DNA of 64,000 nt from Streptomyces sp. NRRL S-37 (GCF_000721605.1 NZ_JOIZ01000022.1:56828-120827), one strand, 5' to 3'. Shown: positions 43,318-52,733, numbered from the stretch's first letter. Made by a program: numbers and translations. Notes: generated by a model from the letters alone, not told the origin.

Positions 43318-43638
43318 GGGGACTCCTGCGGTCGGTGGTCGGCTCCCGCTCTCCATTGGGGCCCGGTCCGCGCGCGGAGATCCGGCATTTCTCCGGGATC
43401 GCGGGTGACTTGTTCTCGCCCCCGCGCACCGGAACCCGCCCGTCACTTCCGTGGCCGGCTGTATGTTTCGCACCCTTCCGCATCCCGTATTTAGACGGGG
43501 TTTCCCCCCGGGCGCGACGTGTACCACTGGCGTACCGGCGTCCGCATGGTTCGGGGGAGCGGGCGCCGGTGTGCCACGGAGTCCCCGAAGACGTGCGTCC
43601 CAGGGTGTGACTCCATTGAAAGAACGGGGAGTTCGAGC
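43318..43638. promoter_or_regulatory. 321-bp bidirectional control region of the cyclase/effector genes
   Basis: No gene is supported here. The stretch 43455-43500 is the least GC-rich (GGCTGTATGTTTCGC, CCCGTATTTAGACGGGG). TATGTT is a plausible -10 for the cyclase operon, and CCCGT-attta-GACGGG is a small inverted repeat that could be an operator or hairpin. The effector gene's promoter should lie at the left side. Confidence 0.4.
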
Positions 43639-44382
43639 ATGGGTACCTTCCGTCGCAGGCTGCTGCTGGCGGTCGACGCCAAGGGGTACGGCCGCGTCGA
43701 CGTCGTGACGCAGCGGCAGTTGCAGGAGGCCATCCAGAGGCTGCTGACGGAGTCGGCCGGCGCGTCCGGGCTGGCGAGGGAACACTGGGAGACGCAGGTC
43801 GGCGGCGACTCGGTGCTCGCCGTGCTGCCGGAGGGCGCCTCCGAGCCGCACCTCGTCGACACGTTCATGCGCCATCTGGACGCGGGTCTGCGGGAGTTCA
43901 ACCACGGCAGGGTGCGTGAGGCATGGCTGCGGCTGCGGGTGGCCGTGCACTTCGGTACGGCCGTGCCGGCCGCCAACGGATTCGAGGGCCGGGCCCCGGT
44001 CGAGATCGGCCGGATGCTGGACAGCGCCGCGCTGCGCTCGGCCCTGGACGCGGCCCCGGACGCCTGCATGGCCCTCGCGGTCTCCTCGACCGTCTTCAAC
44101 GACGTGATCAGGGAGGCGTACACGACGGTCCGGGCGCAGGAGTTCCGCGAGGCGCGGATCGAGGAGAAGGAGTACACGGGGCGGATATGGATCCGGGTGC
44201 CCGGACACGACGGGCGGGCGCCCGGCCCCGGCACCGTCGAGCCCGCGCAGTGGTGCGCGGAGGGTGGTGAAACTCCGGACATGCGCCCCCCGAATACACC
44301 AACTGCTCCTGGCGACACGGTAGTTCAAGTCATTTCCGGAACCGTCCACGCTCCGGGTGCCGTCTTCGGGATCTCCAAGTGA
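43639..44382 (+). CDS. Class III nucleotide-cyclase-like protein
   Basis: A 247-residue protein, ATG 43639 with GGGGAG 8 bases upstream. The fold can be followed: a first strand with Asp13 (RRLLLAVDAKGYGRVD), the helix LQEAIQRLLTES, a GGDS hairpin with Asp57 (WETQVGGDSVLAVLPEG), then LRLRVAVHFGTAV and the APVEIGRMLDSAALR helix carrying Arg125. Asp13 and Asp57 match the two metal-binding Asp of class III cyclases. The transition-state Asn is not evident, as in some Pycsar-type cyclases. The C-terminal tail ends in an APGAVFGI tag shared with the next protein. It is first gene of a four-gene operon. Product nucleotide unknown. Confidence 0.65.
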   Translation: MGTFRRRLLLAVDAKGYGRVDVVTQRQLQEAIQRLLTESAGASGLAREHWETQVGGDSVLAVLPEGASEPHLVDTFMRHLDAGLREFNHGRVREAWLRLRVAVHFGTAVPAANGFEGRAPVEIGRMLDSAALRSALDAAPDACMALAVSSTVFNDVIREAYTTVRAQEFREARIEEKEYTGRIWIRVPGHDGRAPGPGTVEPAQWCAEGGETPDMRPPNTPTAPGDTVVQVISGTVHAPGAVFGISK

Positions 44383-44401
44383 CACGGAGTGATGACTGAG
44401 G

Positions 44402-46576
44402 ATGGACGAGGAGCAGAGCGAGCGGGGAGCCGAGGGAACCGGGAGAGCCGAGGAGGCCGAGGAGCCCAGGAGGACCCAGGGATGCGCGGAGGCCGAGAGC
44501 CCCGGGAAGGCCGAGGGGCCCGGGAGGGCCGACGGACCCCGGGCCGGACAGGACGCCCCCGAGCAGCCCGACCCGAGCACCCCCAAGCAGCCCGACCCGG
44601 CCGCCCCGGAGAACCCCGCGGCGGCCCCCGTGCACCACAACCGCGTCAACCAGTACTTCTACGGAGCCCTCGACGCCCCCGGCGCCCACTTCGGCATCGG
44701 CGCCGGCGACTCCGCCAGCGTCCGCCGCCGCGCCGTGGGCCGGCTGGACGCGGGGGAGGCGGACGCGCTCCTCGCCCCGTACGTGGAACCCGGCTGCTTC
44801 GAGGAGGCCGCCGCCGCCCTGGAGCAGGACGGTGTGGTGGTGCTCGTCGGCCCGCCCGGCATCGGCAAGCGGTCCGCGGCGGTCGCACTCGTGGCGAAGG
44901 CCGCCGAGGGCACGGAGTACGTGGTGCTCTCGCCCGGCCGGAGCCTGGAGGACCTCGCCGACGGGCGACGCATGACGTTCGGCAAGGGCGTCGGCTACGT
45001 GCTGATCGACCGCATGCACGAGGCCGCCTCGGGCACGACGGACTTCGACTGGCGGCGCGTCCGGGACGCCGTCCGGGACGCCGGCGCCCACCTGGTGATC
45101 ACCACCGTGCACCCGGTGGAGGGTGACGCCCCCGGCTCCGTACGCCATGTGCCGTGGGAGCTGCCGGACCTGGCCGCCGTCCTGCGGGTGCGGCTGCTGC
45201 GGGCGCGGTGCGCCGCGGACACCGTCGAGCGGGCCGCGGCCGGCCTGCCGGAGGGCTGCGGGGTCGCGGAGGTCGCCGAGGCGGCCGAACGGATCGCGCG
45301 GGGCGCCGACCCGGACGAGGTGTGGCAGGAGTACGGCAGCGGCGCGGCGGAGCCCGTACGGGACTGGTTCGTGGCCGGGCGGGAGCCGCACGAATGGGTC
45401 GAGGTCACCACGCTGGCCTTCGTCACCGGCGTCGGCTACCGCGACTTCGAGACCTGCCAGGAGCGCCTGGAGGAATGGGTGGCGCCCACCTTCCCGACGC
45501 TGGCGAACGACGAGGAGACGGCCTCCGCCCACCGCCGTGACGCCGACCGCCGGCTGTCGCTGGGCCGCAACACCCTGGTCGCGGTGGAGGAGCGCAAGGA
45601 CGGCGCCCTCACCCGCGGCGCGCTGGTCTTCGCCCACCCCCACTACCGGCAGTGGGCGCTCCAGGAGCTGTGGGCGAAGCGCTCCACGGCGTACTGGAAC
45701 GGCGTACGCGACTGGCTGACCGAACTCGTCGGCACCCGGCCCGGACTCGGTGTGCAGCTCTCCGTCGCCTCGGGGCTCGCCCTGCTCACCCGGCCCGCGT
45801 TCGACGAGGTCGCCGAGAACTACCTGCACCCCTGGGCGGGCGGCGCGGCCGGACCGGAGGGACAGTCCACGGCCGTCCTGGTGCTGCAGTTCATGTGCCT
45901 GGACGAAGGGCTCGCCGCCACCGCGCTCGCCGTGGGCCGCGACTGGGCCCGCTCGCCGGACCCGGCGCTGCGGTCGGCCGCCGCCGCGGCGTTCAGCGGG
46001 GCGCTCGGCGTGCGGTTCCCCACCGACGCCGTGAACGTGCTGCTGCGGCTGACCGGCCGGTCCGAGGAGGCGGCGCCCGCCCTGGCCGGCCTCGTCGCCC
46101 TGCTCCTGGAATGCGGCGAGGACACCGGCGCGGTGCTGCGGCCCCTCGCGTACCGGCTCAGGGCCCTGCGCACCACGCTCACCGGACGTCACAAGGAGAC
46201 CGTCCTCGACACCGTCCGGACCCTCCTCGGGGCCCGCGACCCCCGGACCGGCCGGCTGGTGGGCGCCTCGCTGCTGGACGGCGACCCCGCACAGAGCGAC
46301 CGGATCGCCGAACTGTGGGCGGGCGTGCTGGAGAACCGCCCGCGCCGGGGATGGGCGCTGCGCTTCCTGCACGCCACCCTGCGCGACCTGACCGCCGTGA
46401 CGGCCGGACCGGAACCGGCGGCCGAGCGGTTCGGCCGCTCCCTGGGCGCCGCCCTGGCCCCCGGGGAGCGGCAGCACCTCGCCACCGCCCTGCGGCGGAC
46501 CGCGGTGCGCCCCGACCCGGAGACCGCCGCCCTCACCGAGACCTTCCTTACCGCCGTACTGAGCACGGAGGACTGA
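44402..46576 (+). CDS. P-loop NTPase with N-terminal APGA-FGI tag (STAND-like)
   Basis: A 724-residue protein. Residues 1-80 are acidic low-complexity (Glu/Gly/Pro). A tag VNQYFYGALDAPGAHFGI occupies 82-99 and parallels the cyclase C-terminus. A P-loop NTPase follows with Walker A GPPGIGKRS (150-158) and a probable Walker B strand VGYVLIDRMHEA. The long helical C-terminal half (VLVLQFMCLDEGLAATALAV and similar) looks HEAT-like. The architecture (tag, NTPase, helical superstructure) recalls STAND-type conflict NTPases. It is 19 bp downstream of the cyclase gene and 7 bp upstream of the SPFH gene, so co-transcription is near certain. Confidence 0.75.
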   Translation: MDEEQSERGAEGTGRAEEAEEPRRTQGCAEAESPGKAEGPGRADGPRAGQDAPEQPDPSTPKQPDPAAPENPAAAPVHHNRVNQYFYGALDAPGAHFGIGAGDSASVRRRAVGRLDAGEADALLAPYVEPGCFEEAAAALEQDGVVVLVGPPGIGKRSAAVALVAKAAEGTEYVVLSPGRSLEDLADGRRMTFGKGVGYVLIDRMHEAASGTTDFDWRRVRDAVRDAGAHLVITTVHPVEGDAPGSVRHVPWELPDLAAVLRVRLLRARCAADTVERAAAGLPEGCGVAEVAEAAERIARGADPDEVWQEYGSGAAEPVRDWFVAGREPHEWVEVTTLAFVTGVGYRDFETCQERLEEWVAPTFPTLANDEETASAHRRDADRRLSLGRNTLVAVEERKDGALTRGALVFAHPHYRQWALQELWAKRSTAYWNGVRDWLTELVGTRPGLGVQLSVASGLALLTRPAFDEVAENYLHPWAGGAAGPEGQSTAVLVLQFMCLDEGLAATALAVGRDWARSPDPALRSAAAAAFSGALGVRFPTDAVNVLLRLTGRSEEAAPALAGLVALLLECGEDTGAVLRPLAYRLRALRTTLTGRHKETVLDTVRTLLGARDPRTGRLVGASLLDGDPAQSDRIAELWAGVLENRPRRGWALRFLHATLRDLTAVTAGPEPAAERFGRSLGAALAPGERQHLATALRRTAVRPDPETAALTETFLTAVLSTED

Positions 46577-46583
46577 CACAGGT

Positions 46584-48113
46584 ATGGCCGAGAACTATCC
46601 CCTCGTCGAGCAACGGGAGTACCGGCGGCCGGAGAAGCGCGTCGGCTGGCTGAACAAGCGCAGCGTGCGCGACGATGACGAACTGCCCCTGATCGCCGGG
46701 CACCAGGTGCGCGTCTTCCGGGTCGGCGAGGAGTACGTCGAGGACCCCGGGCACCTGCGGCCCGACGACCCGCTGGTGACCGGGGCGAGCTCCGTCACGG
46801 TCGTCGACCGGCGGGTCGAGGTCCCGGTCGTGGTGGAGACCCGCATCCCGTCCGCCGAGGCGGGCGACTTCACCGTACGGACGACCTTCTACTGCACGGT
46901 GACGGACGCCTGCGCCGTCGTACGCGACGGCGTCACCGACATCGAGGCCCTGCTGCTCGCCCATCTGCGGGAGGTCCCCGGGCTCACCGAGGACGGCAGC
47001 GACCTGCCGATCGTCGACTCGGACGCCGTACGGGAACGGATCGACGCCCGGCTGACCGCGTACCACGAGATGCGGCCCGCCCCGCTGTCCGGGCTGCGGG
47101 CCCGGCACGGACTGGTCGAGGTCCTCACCCCGGCGGAACTCGCCGAGGACATCGCCAAGCTCCAGGAGGAGCGCCGGCAGCGGGAACGCGACCGGATCAG
47201 GCAGGAGTGGGAGCAGGAGTCCGCCCTCAAGCGCTCCTGGCTGGAGACCGAACTGGAGCTGAAGCGCGAGGAGCTGCGCAACACCAGCGCCCTGCGCAAG
47301 GAACGCAACCGGCAGGAGGAGGAGCTGGAGAAGGAGTACGGCCGGCAGAAGCACGAGACGCTGCTCTCCCGGTTCCGGCGCGAGTCCGGCGCCGAGGACC
47401 AGCGGCACGAGCTGGCGCAGCGGGCCGAGCGCAACCGCTTCAACCGGGACCAGCTCAGGGAGGACGTCCGGCTGATCGGCGCCGACCCGATCCTCGCCGA
47501 CTTCAACGCCTGGCGGCAGGGCGACATCAGCGCCGACGAGCTGTCCCGGCGGCTGCACGCGGACGACGAACGCCGGGCCGAGCTCACCGACCGGCGCCGG
47601 CGGGCCGAGCTGGAGGAGGAGCTGACGCGGCGCGGCTTCGACCGGGACGAGGTGCGCTGGCAGGTGGAGCAGGACGACCGGCGCAAGGAACTCGAACGCC
47701 AGGCGGCGCGCGAGGAGGAGGCCGCGCGGCAGCGCGAGGAGAGCCGCCGCTGGGACCTGAAGCACCAGGACCGGGTACAGGCCCGCCACGAGGCCCGCGA
47801 GGACGCCCACCAGCTGCACCGGGACCGTCACGAGCTGAACCAGCAGGGGCTCGCCGCCTGGACCCAGCTGAGCAAGCAGGCCTTCGAGCGCGGGCTCTTC
47901 GACGGCCAGCTCAGCGACCCCGGCGCACACATCAACCGGATCCAGGACATCTCGTACGACGGGGGCCGGCCGGCGGCGGAGCGCGGCACCGCCCGGGAGG
48001 TCCCGGGCGCCGCCCACCGGAGCATCCCGCAGGGCGAACCCGCCGGCTTCGACGAGGACGACGCCGACCTGGACCTCGGAGGCACCGACTCGGAGGCGGA
48101 CCTTGGCCACTGA
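46584..48113 (+). CDS. SPFH-like/coiled-coil protein
   Basis: A 509-residue protein without membrane helix. The N-terminal about 40-150 region (VRVFRVGEEYVED, VVDRRVEVPVVVETRIPSAE, VRTTFYCTVTDACAVVRDGV) follows the strand pattern of SPFH/band-7 domains, which form membrane-associated cages. Residues about 185-430 form a long charged coiled coil (repeated RQRERDRIRQEWEQE-type heptads), then an acidic tail (DEDDADLDLGGTDSEADLGH). It overlaps the next gene by 11 nt. Together with the DUF4407 membrane protein it may form a membrane scaffold for the operon's NTPase. Assignment of SPFH is by pattern, not by search. Confidence 0.65.
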   Translation: MAENYPLVEQREYRRPEKRVGWLNKRSVRDDDELPLIAGHQVRVFRVGEEYVEDPGHLRPDDPLVTGASSVTVVDRRVEVPVVVETRIPSAEAGDFTVRTTFYCTVTDACAVVRDGVTDIEALLLAHLREVPGLTEDGSDLPIVDSDAVRERIDARLTAYHEMRPAPLSGLRARHGLVEVLTPAELAEDIAKLQEERRQRERDRIRQEWEQESALKRSWLETELELKREELRNTSALRKERNRQEEELEKEYGRQKHETLLSRFRRESGAEDQRHELAQRAERNRFNRDQLREDVRLIGADPILADFNAWRQGDISADELSRRLHADDERRAELTDRRRRAELEEELTRRGFDRDEVRWQVEQDDRRKELERQAAREEEAARQREESRRWDLKHQDRVQARHEAREDAHQLHRDRHELNQQGLAAWTQLSKQAFERGLFDGQLSDPGAHINRIQDISYDGGRPAAERGTAREVPGAAHRSIPQGEPAGFDEDDADLDLGGTDSEADLGH

Positions 48114-49452
48114 CACACCCCTGCGCCTCGCCGACAGCGCGCCCTACGACGACGACCCGGCCACCGGCCGCCCCGTCCCCGTGCCGGCCACCGGCCCCGG
48201 GACGCGGCTGCGCCGCCTGATCGGCATCGACGAGGCCCTGCTGTCCTGGGTGCCGGAGGAGCGCACCCGCTACACCTGGTACGGCGCGCTCGTCCTCAAC
48301 ACCGCGCTGCTCGGCGCCCTGTCCATGTCGCTGGCGCTCGGCAGCTTCCGCTCCGACCTGCCGCTGGTGGCGGTGCTCGGGGTCGCCGCGGTCTGGTTCT
48401 GGGTGGTGCTGGCCATGGACAGCTGGCTGGTGTCCAGCACCCACGGCACCACGGTCAAGAAGTGGTCCCTGGTGCTGCGGCTGTTCCTGTCGGTGCTCCT
48501 CGGCCTGTTCATCGCCGAACCGATCCTCTTCCAGATCTTCGACAAGGAGATCCGCCAGGAGATAGCCGTCGGCAACGAACAGAAGGTGGCCGACTACCGG
48601 GGCAGGCTCGTCGCCTGCAACCCCACGGGCGGCGAGTCCACCGCCGGCCGCCCGGAGTGCGCCCGCTACCAGCTCAAGGTGGCCGGCTCCCCGGCCGAGC
48701 TGGCGGAGCAGATCAAGAGCAACGAGGCCGGCATGAAGACCCTGCAGAGCCGGGTCACCGAGATCAACAAGACCCTCGACGGCAAGATGGCCACCGAGCA
48801 GCGGGAGTGCGGCCGGGACCACTGGATCCGCAAGGGCGGTGGCTGGGACGTCACCATCACCTGCGAGCGGGCCCGCAAGGACTCCTCCTCCTACCGCACG
48901 ACCAGCAAGATCGACACGTACGAGAAGCAGCTCGCGGGCATGCGGGACAAGGCGGAGACCCTGCAGGCCAGGAAGAACCGGGCCGCCGACGCCTACCAGC
49001 CCCTGCTGCAGGAGGCCATCGACACCAAGACCCGCCGGCGGGCCGAGGGCCTCGACTCGGAGGGCATCCTCACCCGCGCGCACGCCCTGCGCACCGTCGC
49101 GGACTCCGACGGCTTCGCCCTCTTCATCACCGTCGTCCTGCACCTGCTGCTGCTCTCCCTGGACGCCCTCCCGGTCCTCGCCAAGTTCATGAGCGGCGCC
49201 ACGATGTACGACCGTCTCCTCGGCTCCCGCTTCGACGCGAGCCGCCGGCTGTACACGGAGGAACTCCAGGTGCAGCAGGCGTGCGTGCGCATGGAGCACG
49301 AGGTGCGCCGGCACCGGGTGGAGCAGGAGACGAAGGAGCACATGCGCCGCACGGAGCACGAACACCACCGGGCGCAGGCGGAACGGGCGGTGCGGGAGCG
49401 GGCGGAACTGGAGGAGCGGATGGAGCGGATCATGCGGACGAGGAGGGCCTGA
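48103..49452 (+). CDS. DUF4407 membrane protein
   Basis: A 449-residue protein begun at TTG 48103, with GGAGG at 48092-48096 inside the end of the preceding gene. Two paired helices lie at the N-terminal side (about 58-110, WYGALVLNTALLGALSMSLA and VAVLGVAAVWFWVVLAMDSW), a third at about 125-145 (LRLFLSVLLGLFIAEPILF), then a large extracytoplasmic coiled-coil segment with cysteines (VACNPTGG, ECARYQ, RECGRDH, TCERAR). A final helix (FALFITVVLHLLLLSLDALP) and a cytoplasmic coiled coil complete it. This is the DUF4407 layout. The family occurs next to NTPases and predicted defence genes; function unknown. Confidence 0.82.
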   Translation: MATDTPLRLADSAPYDDDPATGRPVPVPATGPGTRLRRLIGIDEALLSWVPEERTRYTWYGALVLNTALLGALSMSLALGSFRSDLPLVAVLGVAAVWFWVVLAMDSWLVSSTHGTTVKKWSLVLRLFLSVLLGLFIAEPILFQIFDKEIRQEIAVGNEQKVADYRGRLVACNPTGGESTAGRPECARYQLKVAGSPAELAEQIKSNEAGMKTLQSRVTEINKTLDGKMATEQRECGRDHWIRKGGGWDVTITCERARKDSSSYRTTSKIDTYEKQLAGMRDKAETLQARKNRAADAYQPLLQEAIDTKTRRRAEGLDSEGILTRAHALRTVADSDGFALFITVVLHLLLLSLDALPVLAKFMSGATMYDRLLGSRFDASRRLYTEELQVQQACVRMEHEVRRHRVEQETKEHMRRTEHEHHRAQAERAVRERAELEERMERIMRTRRA

Positions 49453-49525
49453 GCGCACGGCCGGCCGGGACGGGGCCGGGGCGTGCCTCCGAGGGGGCAC
49501 GCCCCGGACGTCGTGCCGCCGGTGG

Positions 49526-50344
49526 TCAGGGCTTGCGGCCCACACCGCAGTAGGCGTCCACGGCCGTCGCGCCGTCGCCGTCCTCGTCCGGCCGCCACTG
49601 AGGCACCCGTACGACGCCCGGCTTCACCAGTTCCAGCCCGTCGAAGAACCCGGCGATCTCCTCGACGCTCCGCACGTGGTACGGCACGGCGCCGCTCGAG
49701 TTGTACGCGGCCGAGGCCGCGATCATGCCCTCGCTGGTGGCCGTACTGTCGCTGATCACCAGGTGACTGCCCGAGGGGAGCCCCGCCATGAGCCGGCGCA
49801 CCAGGTCACGGGCCTGCTCGTAGTCGGAGACGTGGCCGAGCGTGTTGAGGATCATCAGGGCGACCGGCCGGGACAGGTCGAGCGTCCCGGCGGCGGCCCG
49901 CAGCACGGCCTCCGGGTCGTACAGATCGGCGTCGAGGTACGCCGTCCTCCCCTCGGGTGTGCTGGTGAGCAGGGCGTTCGCGTGGGCGAGGACGATCGGG
50001 TCGTTGTCGACGTACACGATCCGGGAGTCCGGGGCGACACGCTGGGCCACCTCGTGCGTGTTGTCGGCGGTCGGCAGCCCCGTACCCACGTCCAGGAACT
50101 GCCGTACGCCCTGCTCACCGGCGAGGTACCGGACGGCCCGCCCCAGGAACCGCCGGCTGGTGTGCGCCACGTCGACCAGCCCGGGGAAGATCCCCTTGAT
50201 CTGGTCGCCTATCTCCCGGTCGACCTTGTAGTGGTCCTTCCCGCCGACGAAGTAGTTCCAGAACCGCGCCGAGTGCGGCTTGGTCGTGTCGATCCGGGCG
50301 CGTGTCGCGAAACCGGAACGGTCCTGGGTGATGTCCTCGGACAC
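49526..50344 (-). CDS. SAM-dependent methyltransferase of the S-adenosyl methyltransferase (DUF574) family
   Basis: A 272-residue Rossmann methyltransferase of the type abundant in Streptomyces. Features: RIDTTKPHSARFWNYFVGGK (family N-terminal signature), FLDVGTGLPTADNTHEVAQR (SAM-binding motif I), VYVDNDPIVLAHANALL and a C-terminal DAYCGVGRKP. GTG 50344 is preceded by AGGAGG 7 bases upstream. Substrate unknown. It lies downstream of the catabolic operon, on the same strand but 88 bp away. Confidence 0.9.
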   Translation of the reverse strand: MSEDITQDRSGFATRARIDTTKPHSARFWNYFVGGKDHYKVDREIGDQIKGIFPGLVDVAHTSRRFLGRAVRYLAGEQGVRQFLDVGTGLPTADNTHEVAQRVAPDSRIVYVDNDPIVLAHANALLTSTPEGRTAYLDADLYDPEAVLRAAAGTLDLSRPVALMILNTLGHVSDYEQARDLVRRLMAGLPSGSHLVISDSTATSEGMIAASAAYNSSGAVPYHVRSVEEIAGFFDGLELVKPGVVRVPQWRPDEDGDGATAVDAYCGVGRKP

Positions 50345-50432
50345 GGGCGAGCCTCCTGGAAACGGTCGATGGTCAGTCGCCTTCAACCTAGGCGAACCGG
50401 CCATTGAGCGCTGGGAGTTGAGGGACTCGACG

Positions 50433-51809
50433 TCACCGCGCCGCCACGGCCTCCGGTTCCTTCTCCAGGGCGGCCGCGCGGGCCTGCCGGGTGCGCGGTC
50501 CGAAGACGGCCAGGGCGACGGCTCCGACCAGCCAGGTCCCGGCGATGAAGTAGAAGACGCTCTGGTAACCGCTGCTCTGGTAGAGCGCCGCGACGATCAG
50601 CGGCCCCGCGGCGTTCGACAGCCGGCCGAGGCCGTAGGAGACGCCGGTGCCCAGCGAGCGGCCACGGGTGTCGAAGAGTTCGGGGGAGTAGGCGTACGCG
50701 AGTGCCGTGTAGCCGCGCTCGAACATGTTGACCAGGAAGCCGAAGACGATGATCAGCACCGGGTTGAAGGTCAGCCCGTACAGCAGGCCGCACAGCGCGA
50801 TGACCGTACCGAAGGCGGCCAGGCTCCACTTGCGTTCGAAGCGGTCGGTGACCAGGGACGCGAGATAGGAGCCCAGCGGCGCGCCGACGGTGGTGAGCGC
50901 CACGTAGAAGACGGACTTCTCGACGCTGAAGCCCTCCTTGGCGAGCAGCGTGGGCGCCCAGCTGGAGAAGCCGAAGAAGCCGATGGTCTGCGTCACCCAC
51001 AGCACCGTGAGCAGCAGCGTCGGGAAGAGGTACTTCTTCCGCAGCAGCAGGCGCACCGGGGTCCGGGTCGACGGGGTCTCCTCCACCGGGGGCGCCGGCT
51101 CGGGCAGCGGGCCCTTCTCGGCGGCGACGCTCGCCTCGATCTCCCGCAGCACCTCGTCCGCCCTGGCGTGCTCCCCCCGGCTCTCGTACCAGCGCGGCGA
51201 CTCCTTCAGCCGCCTGGTGAAGAACACGAGCAGGATGCCCAGCGAACCCCACAGGTAGACCAGCCGCCACGACCAGTCGTTGAGGGGCACGACCGCGCTG
51301 GCGACGAGGTTGGTGGCCGGGGTGCCGCAGATACCGATGACGATGGCGTACGCCTGGAACTTGCCGCGCACGGCGGCCGGGTACATCTCGTTGACGTAGA
51401 TGACGGCGACGACGGTCATCGCCGCCAGGCCCGCCGAGGTGAGCACGCGGAACACGCCCAGCGACACGATGTCCCAGGAGAACACCGAGACGAACGAGAA
51501 GACGCCGAACCACACGGTGGTCAGCATCAGGGTCCGTTTGCGGCCCCACCGGTCGGCCATCGCACCGGCGCAGATCGACCCGAGGAACATGCCGACGAAC
51601 GACAGCGAGGTCACGTAGGCGACCTGGTCGATGGTCACGCCCCACAGCTTGATCAGCTTGGGCGCGGTCGTCGCGAAGGTGTTGATGTCCGCGAACTCGA
51701 AGAAGTACGCGAAGGAGACGGCCACCAGGGTGACCTTGTGGAACCGGCCGATCGGCAGCCGGTTCAGCCGGTTCAGCGCGTTGGCGTGCGGTACGGGTGA
51801 CTGCTGCAT
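50433..51809 (-). CDS. MFS transporter, aromatic-acid/H+ symporter-like
   Basis: A 458-residue 12-helix transporter. The motif between helices 2 and 3 (GAMADRWGRKRTLMLTTVWF) and FTRRLKESPRWYESRGE after helix 6 follow the sugar-porter/aromatic-acid symporter branch. It ends in a short acidic tail. The gene begins 3 bp after the stop of the LigI-like gene, placing it in the same operon. Uptake of a protocatechuate- or pyrone-type acid is the likely role, inferred from context. Confidence 0.85.
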   Translation of the reverse strand: MQQSPVPHANALNRLNRLPIGRFHKVTLVAVSFAYFFEFADINTFATTAPKLIKLWGVTIDQVAYVTSLSFVGMFLGSICAGAMADRWGRKRTLMLTTVWFGVFSFVSVFSWDIVSLGVFRVLTSAGLAAMTVVAVIYVNEMYPAAVRGKFQAYAIVIGICGTPATNLVASAVVPLNDWSWRLVYLWGSLGILLVFFTRRLKESPRWYESRGEHARADEVLREIEASVAAEKGPLPEPAPPVEETPSTRTPVRLLLRKKYLFPTLLLTVLWVTQTIGFFGFSSWAPTLLAKEGFSVEKSVFYVALTTVGAPLGSYLASLVTDRFERKWSLAAFGTVIALCGLLYGLTFNPVLIIVFGFLVNMFERGYTALAYAYSPELFDTRGRSLGTGVSYGLGRLSNAAGPLIVAALYQSSGYQSVFYFIAGTWLVGAVALAVFGPRTRQARAAALEKEPEAVAAR

Positions 51810-51812
51810 GGG

Positions 51813-52733
51813 TCAGCTCTCCTCGCCGGGCCAGTACAGGTTCATGGGGTTGTCGACGAGCAACCTGCGCCGCTGTTCGGCCGTGACCGCGACCCGCGGC
51901 ACGTAGTCGACCAGGAGGCCGTCGTCGGGCATGTGGTCGGTGAGGTTGGGGTGGGGCCAGTCGGTGCCCCACAGCACCCGGTCGGGGAACTCCGCCACGA
52001 CGCGGCGGCCGAAGGGCACGACGTCGGCGTACGGGAGCGGTGCGCCGTCGAGGGCGGCGGGCCCGGTGACGCTGAGGCGTTCGGGGCACGTCACCTTGAC
52101 CCAGACGTCGCCGGCGTCGACAAAGCGCAGGAACCGGGAGAACTCCGGCCCGTCCACCGGCCGGGTCACGTCGGGGCGGCCCATGTGGTCCACCACCAGC
52201 GGGGTGGGCAGCGAGGCGAAGAAGCCCTCCAGGTCCGGCAGGTCGGCGCTCTCGAAGTAGAGGACGACGTGCCAGCCCAGCGGGGCGACCTTGTCCGCGA
52301 TCACCCGCAGATCGTCCTGGGGCGAGGCGTCGACCAGACGCCGTACGAAGTTGAACCGCACCCCGCGCACACCCGCCGTGTGCAGTTCGAGCAGCTCGCT
52401 CTCGGTGACGTCCGGGCGGACGGACGCGACACCGCGTGCCCGGTCACCGGCCGACCGTACGGCGTCCACCATGGCGGAGTTGTCGGTGCCGTGGCAGGTG
52501 GCCTGCACGACGACGGTGCGGTCGACGCCCAAGTGGTCGCGCAGGGCGAACAGTTGGTCCTTGCCGGCGTCGCAGGGCGTGTACTTGCGCTGCGGCGCGA
52601 AGGGGAACGCGGCCTGCGGGCCGAAGACGTGGCAGTGGGTGTCGACGGTGCCGGGAGGGAGCCGGAAGGCGGGTTCGGACGGGCTGGGGTGCCAGTCGAG
52701 CCAGCCCGGGGTCTTGGGGGCGGCGGTGGGCAT
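51813..52733 (-). CDS. Amidohydrolase, 2-pyrone-4,6-dicarboxylate lactonase (LigI)-like
   Basis: A 306-residue TIM-barrel hydrolase of amidohydrolase family COG3618. It shows VDTHCHVFGPQAAFPFAP (first-strand metal/substrate residues), VVQATCHGTDNSAMVDAV, VDHMGRPD and the C-terminal WGTDWPHPNL with Asp. LigI opens PDC to 4-carboxy-2-hydroxymuconate/oxalomesaconate in the protocatechuate 4,5-cleavage and gallate pathways. The neighbouring LigJ-like gene encodes the next step, which supports the assignment. Confidence 0.75.
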   Translation of the reverse strand: MPTAAPKTPGWLDWHPSPSEPAFRLPPGTVDTHCHVFGPQAAFPFAPQRKYTPCDAGKDQLFALRDHLGVDRTVVVQATCHGTDNSAMVDAVRSAGDRARGVASVRPDVTESELLELHTAGVRGVRFNFVRRLVDASPQDDLRVIADKVAPLGWHVVLYFESADLPDLEGFFASLPTPLVVDHMGRPDVTRPVDGPEFSRFLRFVDAGDVWVKVTCPERLSVTGPAALDGAPLPYADVVPFGRRVVAEFPDRVLWGTDWPHPNLTDHMPDDGLLVDYVPRVAVTAEQRRRLLVDNPMNLYWPGEES

